Assembly (NCBI GenBank): GCA_937883755.1
Contig: CAKZYA010000016.1
Span: 1 to 64,000 of the forward strand
Origin: an uncultured Flammeovirgaceae bacterium
GTDB taxonomy: Bacteria; Bacteroidota; Bacteroidia; Cytophagales; Cyclobacteriaceae
DNA length: 64,000 nt
Reading direction: 5' to 3'
Shown: positions 37,001-44,999 of the stretch, in pieces
Layout: each line of letters opens with the position of its first letter
Numbering within the stretch: position 1 is the first letter of the stretch
Program-made: the position numbers and the translations under genes
The notes under the pieces: model-generated
What the model was told of the DNA's origin: nothing
What the model saw: only the letters and a program-made list of their open reading frames with translations
Databases searched by the model: none

Positions 37001-39533
37001 CGTAGATCCAGTGGACTTGCAAGTTGTGCTCACGCTAGACACTGATCCCCAACAAATCTGTGATCCCGTTGATGGTACAGCTTTCGTTACAGATACACGG
37101 GAGGAGTATTACTTTAATAACAGTATGCAAGTCATAAACACCGATCCGGTGGACTATACCTACCAACTTTACGATGATCAATTGATCGCTCAGACTAATG
37201 CCGGAACTGGCTTAGATACGGATAAGTTTCGGGAATTAGGCGAGGGTATCTACTATATTACCACTGATAGTACGAACAATTGTCTTGCTTCGCCTACATT
37301 GGTAGAAGTAGATGACATTAGTCGTGATCCTATTGTTAGCATTCAACTTATTGATTATCAGTATAGCCTCAATCGTACGGATACCAGTAGTTGGACGGGG
37401 GCTTTACAGGCGCAGGTACAAGTAGATCCTAATCAACCTTTTGACTCAATAAGCAATGCCTTTACCTATCAGTACCGATGGTACGAAGCCGATAATTATA
37501 CCCCCGGTAACGAGCTGGGAACTTCTCCAGCCATTGCCCAGCTAGACTCAGGCGAATACCTGCTAGAAGTGACTAACTTAATTACTAGCTGCGTGAGTAC
37601 GGCTACATTTTACCTGCCTTTTGTTGAGGTAGAACCTCAACTATTTGTACAAGCTAACCCACAGACAGTTTGCTTTGCTGACGGTAATCTTGCTTTGGAT
37701 AGCATTACTTTCTTAGGTAAAGCTGACCGTACTGAGGATTATAAACTTTGGCTATACACCAATACCTACCCGAGTACCCCCATTGACTCAGTAGAGAATT
37801 TTAACGGAACTGTCCCATTTGACAGCCTGTTTGCGGGTAAATACTATGTGCGAGCCTACCACCAGACCCTTAACTTGACTTCAAACCTACTACAATTAGA
37901 CATCAGAGATGAGTCTACTACTCCCAAGATTGACATTATAGACCTACAGGTACAGATTAGCTGTGATACTACTAGATTAGCAACTGGAGCCATCACTATT
38001 CAGGCGGTTGAAGCTGACGGACGTTACGACGATTATACCTACCGCTGGTTTAAGGGGCAAACGACCAATCCAATAACAGAGTTGGTGTTAGAAACTGAAT
38101 CTGAGATCGATAGCATTCCTTCTGGCTTCTACACAGTATTAGTAGAAAATCAGCGAACCCGATGTAGTACCATTGAATCTATATTTGTTCCCGAAGACAT
38201 TATTATTCCTGAAATTACGGCCAGTGCCACAGGCACTTCGGTTTGTGATCCGGTCTTGGCCGATGGAGTAGTACGGGTAGAACCACTTTCTGTAGGCGAT
38301 TATCGTTACGATTGGTATGTAGGTGATACGCTGAAGCCCCAGCCTGATTTTGCTGGGCAGGTATGGGCAGGAGTAATGCCGGGCAATTACACAGTTACTG
38401 CAACTGATATTGCTACCAACACTTGTGTCTCTGAACCCATCACCGTTACTGTAGTGGACGAATCCACCTCCCCTACAGTATCGATAGAAATTGATAACCC
38501 TTATACCAGTTGTAACCCTCTACGTCCTAATGGAATATTACACGCCAGGGTGTCAGAATCACCTGCCAATTACAGTTACGTTTGGTACGACACTTTGAAT
38601 AATATCGTCAGTGATCTTCCGCGAGCATACAACCTGACCGAACAGACCTACCGGGTAGAGGTAACTGATCGAGCCACTGGATGCATAACTGAGGCCTTTA
38701 GCACGATTGAACGAGAAGAGCAAATTGTTAGCTTACCTACTGTAGAAATCATTTCGCATATGACCCACTGCGCTCAGCCTGATGGAGCGGCAACGGTAAC
38801 AGTTGATGGTGATATTGAAGGTTACACCCTCTCCTTCTATGACTCCGATGGCAACCCTTTGCCTGACTCCTTAATTAGCATAAACGAGTCTGACCTGCAA
38901 GCGTCTGTCTCTCAGCTCGCCGCCGGGACTTATCAGGTAACCGCTACTGATCTATTAACTGAGTGTGTATCAGACGTGACGCCATTTGAAATCAGGGACG
39001 AAGGCTATACGCCACCGTTCCGGGTAGAAACTGTTCCTGCGAGCTGCGACGCTAACAACGGTCAGGCTACTATTATCCCTGAAGAAGAGTTGAGAATTGT
39101 ATCAGTAGAATGGGCTAGTCCAGAGACTAACGGCATTACTTCGCAAGGATACGTGACTAAAAATTTACCCGCCGGAATGCTCTCTGTACAAATAAATTGG
39201 GAAAACGGCTGCTCATACTATGGCACGGTAGAAATTGGTATAGACATCTGTGTGTATAACACCGTAACTCCAAATGGGGATGGCAACCACGACTATCTTG
39301 AAATTGAGTCTATTGAATTATATCCCAATAACTCGGTTAAGATTTTCAATCGCGCCGGGTCGCTTGTCTACGAAGCTGATCGATATAACAATGAGAATAC
39401 TCGCTTTGAAGGTATGGGCAATCGGGGGCTGTACGTAGGAGGCCAACGCTTACCCGACGGCACTTACTTTTACGTGATTGAGAAGAACGACGGTTCTAAG
39501 CCTAAAACTGGGTACCTAGAATTAGTAAACTAA
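31077..39533 (+). CDS. Giant T9SS-secreted adhesin-like protein with FG-GAP and SprB-type repeats
   Basis: About 2818 residues from ATG 31077 (an upstream GTG is less likely because the signal peptide MKSQSIWLSILLMLCLITSVQAQE starts here). Three Asp-rich Ca-binding-like units follow (NCANGIDDDGDGLVDC, NCTDGLDNDSDGLPDC, NCSNGIDDDNDGFFDY). Next is a region with at least six FG-GAP/VCBS loops (DLDKDGIAEV, DVDGDGFGEI, DFNEDGKAEL and others; about residues 130-640), then a CARDB-like domain. About twenty Ig-like SprB-type repeats of about 95 residues come after that, each with a Y-x-F-x-W-Y core, an LxxGxYxVxxxD strand and paired Cys. The last about 90 residues (TVTPNGDGNHDYLEIESIELYPNNSVKIFNRAG) are a type B T9SS C-terminal domain, the signal for secretion and surface attachment. 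Probable cell-surface adhesin; role in gliding is possible but not shown. Confidence 0.93.
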   Translation: MKSQSIWLSILLMLCLITSVQAQETNCANGIDDDGDGLVDCFDNDCALSPLCQNRENNCTDGLDNDSDGLPDCLDDDCKGTSFCPIETNCSNGIDDDNDGFFDYYDGDCLSEPDNPNDFIIDVANCEVRPQGNLFAIEKAWDSPLQTSATRGSFALADLDKDGIAEVVSYNDETGYMYILNGQDGSIENQIKVTDNEEFASYPAVGDVDGDGFGEIFHVDRAGKVRGYNHNLTSMWTTKSAPASRTRPPLLADFNEDGKAELYYVNEIRDAATGNKLIEGSHGKNIYSSGNDWNNHLAGVPVAVDILPQNGGCPDCDGLELALGHVVYSVDLVANQLTERLNMDDVLTKIGHYHTDGYRPKQHSNGEHNWSSTSVADFNQDGHLDIICSGTTGSLGGPTTIFFWDIHNNTVRSFIPTRPASTIPAGFINGYGDFMGTKFWQKGVGALNIANIDNDPGLECTFMSGSSLYALDDDWNLKWANYTDYWEGSSGFTSTAVFDFDGDGASEIIYRDEINLHIVDGFTGDPVTAYASADFCSSNTHAEYPIVADVDGDGETEIVVVCGRDQNFPNQGTRTGGSNQKFGFVRAYKAAPGTFWVPSRSVWNQYVYFNVNVNDDLTIPRYQQQHHVGFAQECNLLPGGTPGFSLNKYLNQSPKINYCGELQFPAPNLEFTTPPEVFPPTCPNTRFQVRLRFTNTGDDVVGKPIPISFYRSDPQLAYSNGVASPYLETVNINVLGGLMPGESLDTLVWVNGISGPFTLYTSLNDIGPFDQVTGSSLSNSAFYPLDELNGTIRECDNNPDVLATPVNPFPFTVTASVVQDNSKCAGSFDSDGIVTANVGGDTINYVFRWYQGNVAKPTPDYLGATQTGLTGGTYLVVAEAPSSGCNSSSRTVEVDNLSVPPVVVASVTNDQVSCDPANPTGALSAYVDEGGSAVTAGYSFFWYRGLNDVIPARSGYSGGPTVDQLPSGDYRLVVSDANTGCTTIQDIFLPEDQITPPIRLDNKVDVTVCDPAFADGEAEVSVGGNTADYDFYWYNGSVSSPDTTTNILFQGDHLQNVMDGTYTVFAADKTTRCLSDPLVVTIDDNSVNPIVNTEVVAPQSACDPTLYNGSLRATVDESTTGGSANETTGYTFDWYQGNVTLTTLPGTSYSSGSLLTDAPRGNYSVVVTNTATGCQTIEYRFLPEQIVRPVIDLNATLVHADNCTDPWGSSITVSADGGNTLADGYTFEWRDASNTVLPETSETLSNIPPGIYTVLVTSPLGCTAQNTAQYEVLDQAPKPTVTLQRFNNSSCDAGQPNGVIAAIGFTGSVGDYTFDWFENSPSGVPVNPANYSANGDTIFNLAANTYALRITDNTTQCFSVAYTTIQDVSVPTALIDTVSVTATTDCRAVSADGEAIFEVVGGSQPLPYDASTNRTYTFRLYIGATATGAPIATNATGVFSGLNFNDYTTTVEDDYTRCISPPMTISIEQDPDITITRDHLISPVSCASANGEIGVEVTSPSNTAPTGAGYNFTWYSLGNSKNGPATINPGADLPTPDSFSSRRQGLTSGYYVVEVSDNFTSCTVYDTLFLPQANPPIINASTTPSDQCSPGNGDIDIALDPNGFSLDRYHVYLYVGNSLDLGNEIDTLNPSGTAIVNLSFPDYAPQQYTIGIVDTISGCPIISETVRIDMNNPDPTISFTANADYSCNTDGTGSLDASVVGGGDGDNNQGNFTFEWFEGANTNTPLNVATQIDPTDPSIAINLLEGFYTLRITDNDGDGQGCSYTETYFLPKQYKTIAITSTTTLPDSVCGPNPTGNIWIEVVAEDGVGVDTTGVYTFELLDNTNSAPSFAYGGTGHASNPFTGIPEGDYFVRAINQLTGCESALVSVRVDNVSQNPAIAITQEEPDYSCNGRPPTGELNATATGGSDGDTDQANFTFTWFSGANNTNPADQLSAFNIDASDPSRAINLPAGDYTVLVQDISGHSNRCEATFTYTVDPVDLQVVLTLDTDPQQICDPVDGTAFVTDTREEYYFNNSMQVINTDPVDYTYQLYDDQLIAQTNAGTGLDTDKFRELGEGIYYITTDSTNNCLASPTLVEVDDISRDPIVSIQLIDYQYSLNRTDTSSWTGALQAQVQVDPNQPFDSISNAFTYQYRWYEADNYTPGNELGTSPAIAQLDSGEYLLEVTNLITSCVSTATFYLPFVEVEPQLFVQANPQTVCFADGNLALDSITFLGKADRTEDYKLWLYTNTYPSTPIDSVENFNGTVPFDSLFAGKYYVRAYHQTLNLTSNLLQLDIRDESTTPKIDIIDLQVQISCDTTRLATGAITIQAVEADGRYDDYTYRWFKGQTTNPITELVLETESEIDSIPSGFYTVLVENQRTRCSTIESIFVPEDIIIPEITASATGTSVCDPVLADGVVRVEPLSVGDYRYDWYVGDTLKPQPDFAGQVWAGVMPGNYTVTATDIATNTCVSEPITVTVVDESTSPTVSIEIDNPYTSCNPLRPNGILHARVSESPANYSYVWYDTLNNIVSDLPRAYNLTEQTYRVEVTDRATGCITEAFSTIEREEQIVSLPTVEIISHMTHCAQPDGAATVTVDGDIEGYTLSFYDSDGNPLPDSLISINESDLQASVSQLAAGTYQVTATDLLTECVSDVTPFEIRDEGYTPPFRVETVPASCDANNGQATIIPEEELRIVSVEWASPETNGITSQGYVTKNLPAGMLSVQINWENGCSYYGTVEIGIDICVYNTVTPNGDGNHDYLEIESIELYPNNSVKIFNRAGSLVYEADRYNNENTRFEGMGNRGLYVGGQRLPDGTYFYVIEKNDGSKPKTGYLELVN

Positions 39534-39563
39534 AAAAAGCACCTCAAAATGAAGTGCCTTTTC
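39532..39563. terminator. Bidirectional terminator between the adhesin and the TPR lipoprotein gene
   Basis: GCACCTCA-AAA-TGAAGTGC stem (39539-39557, one mismatch), with A run upstream and T run downstream. It can serve the plus-strand adhesin and the minus-strand gene that ends at 39598. Confidence 0.75.
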
Positions 39564-39597
39564 ACCTAAACTATCTACCTATGATAAAACTTAAGGA

Positions 39598-41367
39598 CTA
39601 TCTCTTACTCAGCCCACACCAACTGAGCTTGGGTACTCCGGCCAGATATGAGCCAAAGGGTGAGTTACTATTGATATTTTGATAAGCTAAAGGTTTTACC
39701 TCTGAGGCAGCAAGCTCAATATCAGCGTATTGCCAGGCCTGCTCAAACCGATCTTTCACTTTCTCAGCCTCAGATAATTTTCGCTGTGCTTTCAGGCTTT
39801 GATAAAGTCCGTTAAGCGCCCAACCATTTTCGGGTAAGAAAAATAAATCATCCTGATATACCGCTTCAGCTTCAGCAAACTTTTCCATTTCTAGCAGAAT
39901 TGTACCCAGTGGGTGGCGAACCGAAAAGAACCAATCAGGTGGTTCGTTATAATTCAGATGATCTTCGATTTCTACTGCCTCACGTAATAAAACTACCGCC
40001 GCATCACGATCATTCTGCTGGCGCAAAATCTCGGCTGCTAGCACCCGTTCGGCAATAGCTAATAATTGATCTACCGAATTTAATTCCCAAATCGTAATAT
40101 TCTGTAAAGTAGGGTTTCCCACAATTCCTTTCAGAGCAACTAATTCTTCCTGAGCTTTTTCCGGTTGATTTTTTCCGGCGTAAGCCATTCCTCGGGCGTA
40201 GTGCCACACACCTTGGGGATACAGTAAAGTTGAATCCGGCTTACGAAGCGTTAGAATATGATCCCACTGAGCGAATTTTACCAATAAGTAATTAGGAATC
40301 ATATGATAATGCTGCAAGGTTTCCCAGCCGGGTTCGCGCATCATTACTGTATCGGTATGCATTGCCGTACGGAACGCCGCATTGATGGCTAGCTCGCCCC
40401 GACCTTCCATCGCGGCGGTAGCAGCCAGAAAATGAATATTGTGCGGGTACAAAGCTAGCGGATACATACCTTGAATCTGGCATTCTTCCAGATACAAACT
40501 ATCTACCACAATCGCTCGCTCATTCACCTCCGACCCTTTATGATAGTGTCCTGTTCGGATGTAAATATGGGAGGGCATATGCACTAGATGCCCAGCACCG
40601 GGAACCAAGTCTTGCAGTCGATCAGCACTGGCTAACCCTCGCTCGGGTGAATCAGAAGCCTCTACTGCGTGGATATATAAGTGATTGGCTCCAGGATGCT
40701 TCGGATTACGATCCATCACTGTTTCCAACAAATCAGTAATCTGAGGCGTCCAGGGCTTGGCTACTCCTTTTTTAGTGTATAAATCCCAAGGATGCAAGTT
40801 CATAAGTGCCTCGGCGTACCAAACGGTAATGTCATCGGAATTGGGAAACTGCTGGTATACCTTTGCTAAAGCATTAGCGTAATCCTGATCTAATGCAGCT
40901 TGATCGTCCGTTTTTTCGTAGTTATACCGTTGCCTTGAAGCTTCAATCAAAGCCTTTTCCCAATCAGAAGCCTCATTCATATTAGCGACAGCTAGTTGTG
41001 TAAGGTACAGGGCTTCAGCCTTCAACTCGTTTTCCATCGCTGCATTATAGTTGGTTCCGAGAACATGAGCAGTTCCCCAGTAGGCCATCGCAAAAGTAGA
41101 ATCTAAGCGAATAGCCTCGCGAAACGAGCGCTCAGCCTCAGCATGATTGAAGCCATAAGTCAGATTTAGTCCTTGATTAAAATAGCGCTGAGCCAAGTCT
41201 GAATCAGTCGTCACTTTGAGCGTGTAATTTCCCAGATTGTTAAACAGTGGCGCCTGGAGCGATGCCGACCGTTGGGGCGATTGACATCGAGCTAACCCTA
41301 GTAACAGTACCAACACCCAAATAGCCGTACAGTACATAAGGTGGAAGTTAGAAATCTGCTGTCTCAT
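39598..41367 (-). CDS. TPR-repeat lipoprotein
   Basis: About 589 residues from ATG 41367, which overlaps the end region of the preceding gene closely (8 nt gap). Lipoprotein signal MYCTAIWVLVLLLGLARC within MRQQISNFHLMYCTAIW; lipobox GLARC. TPR units are spread along the chain (YFNQGLNLTYGFNHAEAERSFREAIRLDSTFAMAYWGTAHVLG; NPKHPGANHLYIHAVEAS; MEKFAEAEAVYQDDLFFLPENGWALNGLYQSLKAQRKLSEAEKV). The motif YWGTAHVLGTNYN and HxxHMPSHIYIRTG are typical of a common environmental TPR family without known function. Confidence 0.8.
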   Translation of the reverse strand: MRQQISNFHLMYCTAIWVLVLLLGLARCQSPQRSASLQAPLFNNLGNYTLKVTTDSDLAQRYFNQGLNLTYGFNHAEAERSFREAIRLDSTFAMAYWGTAHVLGTNYNAAMENELKAEALYLTQLAVANMNEASDWEKALIEASRQRYNYEKTDDQAALDQDYANALAKVYQQFPNSDDITVWYAEALMNLHPWDLYTKKGVAKPWTPQITDLLETVMDRNPKHPGANHLYIHAVEASDSPERGLASADRLQDLVPGAGHLVHMPSHIYIRTGHYHKGSEVNERAIVVDSLYLEECQIQGMYPLALYPHNIHFLAATAAMEGRGELAINAAFRTAMHTDTVMMREPGWETLQHYHMIPNYLLVKFAQWDHILTLRKPDSTLLYPQGVWHYARGMAYAGKNQPEKAQEELVALKGIVGNPTLQNITIWELNSVDQLLAIAERVLAAEILRQQNDRDAAVVLLREAVEIEDHLNYNEPPDWFFSVRHPLGTILLEMEKFAEAEAVYQDDLFFLPENGWALNGLYQSLKAQRKLSEAEKVKDRFEQAWQYADIELAASEVKPLAYQNINSNSPFGSYLAGVPKLSWCGLSKR

Positions 41368-41374
41368 TATCAGA

Positions 41375-41680
41375 TTATTTAGAGGGAGATACGAGCCGGG
41401 CAGGCAGCACTTTTTGGTAGCGACGAGCAAAGAATGCGTATTGCCCAAGCAGCCAGCCGTAGCCTAACAAAAGCACTTGGTAAGCCGGAATGATAAATAG
41501 GATATACCACATCCAACGGGTAAATGTACTAGTCTCAGCGGTTACTCCTACCCATTCAAATACGAAGGGGCGAATCATAACGACGGTACTACCAGTAAGG
41601 CTGAACACGATTAAGATTAGTAGGACTTGGCGGATACCGTCCACTTTCCAGCGCGTCTGTAGTTTTTTCAGGAATTTCAT
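41375..41680 (-). CDS. Small membrane protein, DUF6787-like
   Basis: 101 residues: KFLKKLQTRWKVDGIRQVLLILIVFSLTGSTVV, a linker, then a second hydrophobic helix, WYILFIIPAYQVLLLGYGWLLGQYAFFARRYQKVL. Two transmembrane segments and the charged start KKLQxxWKV fit small Bacteroidota inner-membrane proteins called DUF6787. Function unknown. Upstream of and nearly joined to the TPR lipoprotein gene. Confidence 0.65.
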   Translation of the reverse strand: MKFLKKLQTRWKVDGIRQVLLILIVFSLTGSTVVMIRPFVFEWVGVTAETSTFTRWMWYILFIIPAYQVLLLGYGWLLGQYAFFARRYQKVLPARLVSPSK

Positions 41681-41704
41681 AATACTATTATTTAATGATT
41701 AAAG

Positions 41705-41805
41705 TTGGGGGTTCAAAGAATTTAGGTGTTGGAGATTGGGTCTTAGGAGTTGGGGGTTTCTAAAACCGCGCGACGGTCGCCCAATACCTAATTCCCAAAA
41801 CCTAC
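41705..41805. repeat. Heptad-repeat palindrome 8 (DUF5777 / DUF6787 spacer)
   Basis: Left arm of G-rich 7-bp units in phase, such as TTAGGTG, TTGGAGA (41722-41756), with another TTGGGGG at 41705-41711. The centre contains a small GC-rich stem (around GCGCGACGGTCGC). Right arm of units such as TACCTAA, TTCCCAA (41778-41805), complementary to the left. It ends 3 nt before the stop codon of the DUF5777 gene (41809). Confidence 0.85.
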
Positions 41806-41808
41806 ATT

Positions 41809-42693
41809 TTAAAATACTCGAGATACGTTGAAGCCGAAATGAATATCTCCGGCAAAGAAGTTACCGTTCGTTTCTGCAATAAAACCTTTTTCAATCATCG
41901 CCCGACTGTTGGTCAGGTGAAGTTGAAAAACGTGTCCACCGGTTTCAATATCAAAGCCGATAGCCAGCGAGTTGAACAGTTGATTAAGATCACCTTCAGC
42001 GTACTCTTCTGCATTCAAACGGTAGTAGTATTCAGTATTGAGGGATACTCGCTGGGTCAGCTTTATGCGCCCACCAACGCCCAACGCATAAATATCATTC
42101 TCTCCCTCTCGTTCCTGAATGCGATTGCGGTGCACCAAAGTGGGCATAATTTGTAGAGACAAGGCCGAACCAAACTTACGGGCAATCAGGAGTTGCTGAG
42201 TATAAAACATCCGAGCCGTAATATCAGGAAACTCGCCTGGTGTTGATTCAGTCAGGGTATTGATGGCAGCGCTAGAGAATGATACTACCGAAACTGGCAT
42301 CACCCGTTTGCCACTACTTTGGCGTAACAGTTTCAGTTTGGCGAAGCCATCGTAAGTCTTTTCAAACGAATTTCGGCCTACTCCGAGCGTAAGAAAATCG
42401 GCCACACCGTATTCTAGCCCTAAGCGGACATTAGCTGCATCTAGTCCAAAGAATTCGTAAGCCCCTGAGTTAAGCCGCCCAAAGCGGTGAGAGATTAAGA
42501 ATTCCAGCTCACCCTGAGTACGGGTTTCTATTGTGTGGCCATTGATCAGCCGGCTTCCTTTGAAGGTAGCCTCCGTAAAAAGGATAGACTCTTCAGTATT
42601 AGCTTCAAGTAAATTCATCAAATCATCTTGAGCAGAAGCACTTAGCGATGAAAGAATACAGAAGCTAAATACAAATAGAATATGTTTTTTCAT
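41809..42693 (-). CDS. DUF5777-family outer-membrane beta-barrel protein
   Basis: About 294 residues from ATG 42693, chosen because the signal peptide MKKHILFVFSFCILSSLSASAQ begins there. The family start FKGSRLINGHTIETRTQGELEFLISHRFGRLNSGAYEFFGLDAANVRLGLEYGVADFLTLGVGRNSFEKTYDGFAKLKLLRQ is clear. It is usually found with YceI and haem proteins, as here. Probably a barrel for an unknown small solute. Confidence 0.85.
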   Translation of the reverse strand: MKKHILFVFSFCILSSLSASAQDDLMNLLEANTEESILFTEATFKGSRLINGHTIETRTQGELEFLISHRFGRLNSGAYEFFGLDAANVRLGLEYGVADFLTLGVGRNSFEKTYDGFAKLKLLRQSSGKRVMPVSVVSFSSAAINTLTESTPGEFPDITARMFYTQQLLIARKFGSALSLQIMPTLVHRNRIQEREGENDIYALGVGGRIKLTQRVSLNTEYYYRLNAEEYAEGDLNQLFNSLAIGFDIETGGHVFQLHLTNSRAMIEKGFIAETNGNFFAGDIHFGFNVSRVF

Positions 42694-42731
42694 GATAGTA
42701 ATTAGGTTTAAGATTGGGAAAAGAAGGATAC

Positions 42732-42790
42732 AGTGACCCACCATCGGCAGGTCATTGTATGCATCAACAATACAACCTCGCTGGGTGTGA
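42732..42790. repeat. Long imperfect palindrome between YceI and DUF5777 genes
   Basis: Arms GTGACCCACC... and ...GCTGGGTGTGAC enclose a tighter stem, TTGTAT-gcatcaac-AATACAA. It has no clear 7-bp periodicity, unlike the neighbouring heptad elements. Possibly a processing or attenuating stem inside the operon. Confidence 0.5.
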
Positions 42791-42821
42791 CAAGGGGTCG
42801 CCCAACTACGTTGCTTTTCGC

Positions 42822-43376
42822 TTAGCTGTTAAGGGGGTCGTACTTCAAATCCACTGTTACTTCCACCTCTTCGGCAATATTGTGAAAGACAATCTTCGGA
42901 ATATCAATATCGTGGTCAGCTACCTTTACCATAAACTTGGTTTGGGCATTTATTTTAGAGCCATTCACTATAATAGTTCCTTTGGTAGTAATCGGTTGAG
43001 TCACTCCGTGAATCGTCATTGTTCCCTCTACAGTTACGGCGTACTCTCCATCTTTAGTTGGGTCAATAGTACTACCATTACTAAAAGTACCTTTGAAAAT
43101 AGCCTTGGGAAATTTCTCCGATTCTACGTAGTTTTCGTTGAAATGCTCTCTCATAAGCGACTTGTCAAACTCAAACGCTTTCATATCCATGCTTACTACT
43201 ACTTCTTGCTTAGCAAAGTCAATAACACTCTGCACTTTGTTATTGTGGGCTTCAATATCCTCTAGAGGGGCACTAGAGAAGAATTTGGTGTACCCAGTTT
43301 GGGTAATAAACTTGTCTTGAGCTAGTAGCGAGTTGCTAATGAGCACTGCTAGGTAAATGAGGATTAAATTTTTCAT
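42822..43376 (-). CDS. YceI-family periplasmic lipid-binding protein
   Basis: 184 residues. Signal peptide MKNLILIYLAVLISNSLLAQ. The lipocalin-like YceI core follows: FITQTGYTKFFSSAPLEDIEAHNNKVQSVIDF, MKAFEFDKSLMREHFNENYVESEKFPKAIFKGTF, GTMTIHGVTQPITTKGTI, FMVKVADHDIDIPKIVFHNIAEEVEVTVDLKY. Known relatives bind polyisoprenoids or fatty amides. Part of the 44999-to-41809 cluster. Confidence 0.93.
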   Translation of the reverse strand: MKNLILIYLAVLISNSLLAQDKFITQTGYTKFFSSAPLEDIEAHNNKVQSVIDFAKQEVVVSMDMKAFEFDKSLMREHFNENYVESEKFPKAIFKGTFSNGSTIDPTKDGEYAVTVEGTMTIHGVTQPITTKGTIIVNGSKINAQTKFMVKVADHDIDIPKIVFHNIAEEVEVTVDLKYDPLNS

Positions 43377-43398
43377 GATAATTTGGTTTGTGAATTAT

Positions 43399-44202
43399 TT
43401 ATGGGTTAGTTTCAATACTGGCTCCATCTCCTACCCAGCAGGCAATATCCTGAATCTGCTGGTCAGTGAGTTCTCTTCCACTAGAAGCGGGAGGCATTGA
43501 TCGGCTAGCAGTACGGGCTTCAATCCGAGCGGCGCGATCCTGAATAGTAACCGCCGTGCGAAAATCGGGTGAGATGGTACCGTCGTGGCAGTTAGAGAGC
43601 GCACAGTTATTCTTTACAATTGTTTCTACCGCTTCAAATTCCACTCCGCTGCTTAGTAGGGCAGTCTGCACGCTTTCACAACCGTTGGCATCTTGGGTAA
43701 CCACTTCGTACTCACCTGGTGCCAATCCTGAAAACAAGTTGCTATTCTGGAAAGGTTGATCATTGATTCGGAACTGATACGGGGCAGCACCGCCTTCTGT
43801 AGTTACTTCAATTCGCCCGTTGGTTGAACCACAACTGGCATCAACTTTTGCTACAGTGGTGTTTACTCCGTCGCGGTTAGCGATCTGAACCTCAAGGCTA
43901 CCTTCGCAACCGTTGGCGTCTTCTACTGTAATCGTATGGCTACCGGCACTTAACTCAGAGAAAGTTCCCTCAGTTTGTCCTGCCCCGCCATTGATGCTGA
44001 AGGTGTACGGTGCTACACCGCCACTTACTCCTACCTGCACTGCTCCTGAAGCTAGACCACAATCGGCGTCAGTAGCCTCTATGAGTTGAAGTGTAGGAGT
44101 GTCATCACAGTTCTGAGGTTCTGGCACCACCTCGTACGTACACGCCGAGATAAGTGCCAGAACTGAATAAGTGAGAGCTAGGGTATGAATTACTCTTCTC
44201 AT
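43399..44202 (-). CDS. Lipoprotein with two SprB-like repeats and a c-type-haem-like C-terminus
   Basis: 267 residues. Lipobox LISAC after MRRVIHTLALTYSVLA. Two Ig-like repeats with the signature GGVAPYTFSINGG...SAGSHTITVEDANGC and GGAAPYQFRINDQ...APGEYEVVTQDANGC (about 35-180). The C-terminal about 80 residues carry VKNNCALSNCHDGTISPDF, a CxxxxCH site, and a later SMPP that could give a Met ligand. CxxxxCH is longer than the standard CxxCH haem motif, but sequences such as CAxSGCH occur in Bacteroidota cytochrome-like domains. Whether haem is bound is not certain. Confidence 0.75.
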   Translation of the reverse strand: MRRVIHTLALTYSVLALISACTYEVVPEPQNCDDTPTLQLIEATDADCGLASGAVQVGVSGGVAPYTFSINGGAGQTEGTFSELSAGSHTITVEDANGCEGSLEVQIANRDGVNTTVAKVDASCGSTNGRIEVTTEGGAAPYQFRINDQPFQNSNLFSGLAPGEYEVVTQDANGCESVQTALLSSGVEFEAVETIVKNNCALSNCHDGTISPDFRTAVTIQDRAARIEARTASRSMPPASSGRELTDQQIQDIACWVGDGASIETNP

Positions 44203-44207
44203 TGCTA

Positions 44208-44999
44208 TTACTGAGGTAATTGAGAGATTGTCCAGTTAGCTACTGTTGCTCCTCTAGTTTCACCTCGTTGTGCATCTTGAGCAAAGAAGTACATTGGTCG
44301 TCCAGCGTATGTCAATTGCTCAGCACCATCTACCCGGGTGATTACTGCAAATGCTCCGGCATTTAGCGTAGAAGGAAGCACAATGTTAGCTACTTCACTA
44401 AACGCTGGCCAAGCTTGCAAGCAACCATCGGTACATACACTTTCGTTATTCTGATCATTCAAGAAGTAGTATAGACTATTTCCTTCTGCGTCTACCAAGT
44501 AAGAAATTGGATCGGTCTCAACACCTTCTACTACTTTAGTACCTAGCATTAGGGTATAGTCAGGCTTGGCTACGAACCACACCGAGCCTACTCCTTCTCC
44601 ATTGATCTGGTTAGGGCCAGTATCCGATGAATAGTAATATAAAGGCCATCCCTTGTAAGTAGTCTGTCGCTCACCATCGGCGCGAGTGATTGTACCAAAA
44701 TCCGATTGATCTAGCCCACTACCTACTTCAAAACTGGCTTGGTAATATATAGGCCACGCATCTAAACAGCCATCTTCGCAGGCACTGCTCCCGTCTACGT
44801 CCCGAGTGAAAAAGTACAATGTACGACCATCCTGATTAACCAGGTATGAACCCAGATTACTGTCGGTAGCCAAATTGATCTGAGGGGCATCTGCTACTGG
44901 TGGGGTCGGCGTAGCATCTTCCTCTTCGTCGCAAGCCGAAAAGAGGAAAGCGAAACTTACTAAGGAAAAGATTAATGAAAGGGTTTTAAGAGATTTCAT
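44208..44999 (-). CDS. COG4315-type secreted-repeat lipoprotein
   Basis: 263 residues. Lipobox FSAC after MKSLKTLSLIFSLVSFAFL. Two copies of the repeat of unknown function (PF03640 type): LGSYLVNQDGRTLYFFTRDVDGSSACEDGCLDAWPIYY and ISYLVDAEGNSLYYFLNDQNNESVCTDGCLQAWPAF, each with a CxxGCxxAWP motif. Relatives are often encoded with c-type cytochromes. First gene of the cluster that continues to the haem-like lipoprotein (5 nt gap), YceI and DUF5777. Confidence 0.88.
   Translation of the reverse strand: MKSLKTLSLIFSLVSFAFLFSACDEEEDATPTPPVADAPQINLATDSNLGSYLVNQDGRTLYFFTRDVDGSSACEDGCLDAWPIYYQASFEVGSGLDQSDFGTITRADGERQTTYKGWPLYYYSSDTGPNQINGEGVGSVWFVAKPDYTLMLGTKVVEGVETDPISYLVDAEGNSLYYFLNDQNNESVCTDGCLQAWPAFSEVANIVLPSTLNAGAFAVITRVDGAEQLTYAGRPMYFFAQDAQRGETRGATVANWTISQLPQ

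Noticed and set aside
42714-43265. A 183-codon open frame on the plus strand.
   Set aside because: It is antisense to the well-supported YceI gene and has no recognisable motif; a shadow frame.
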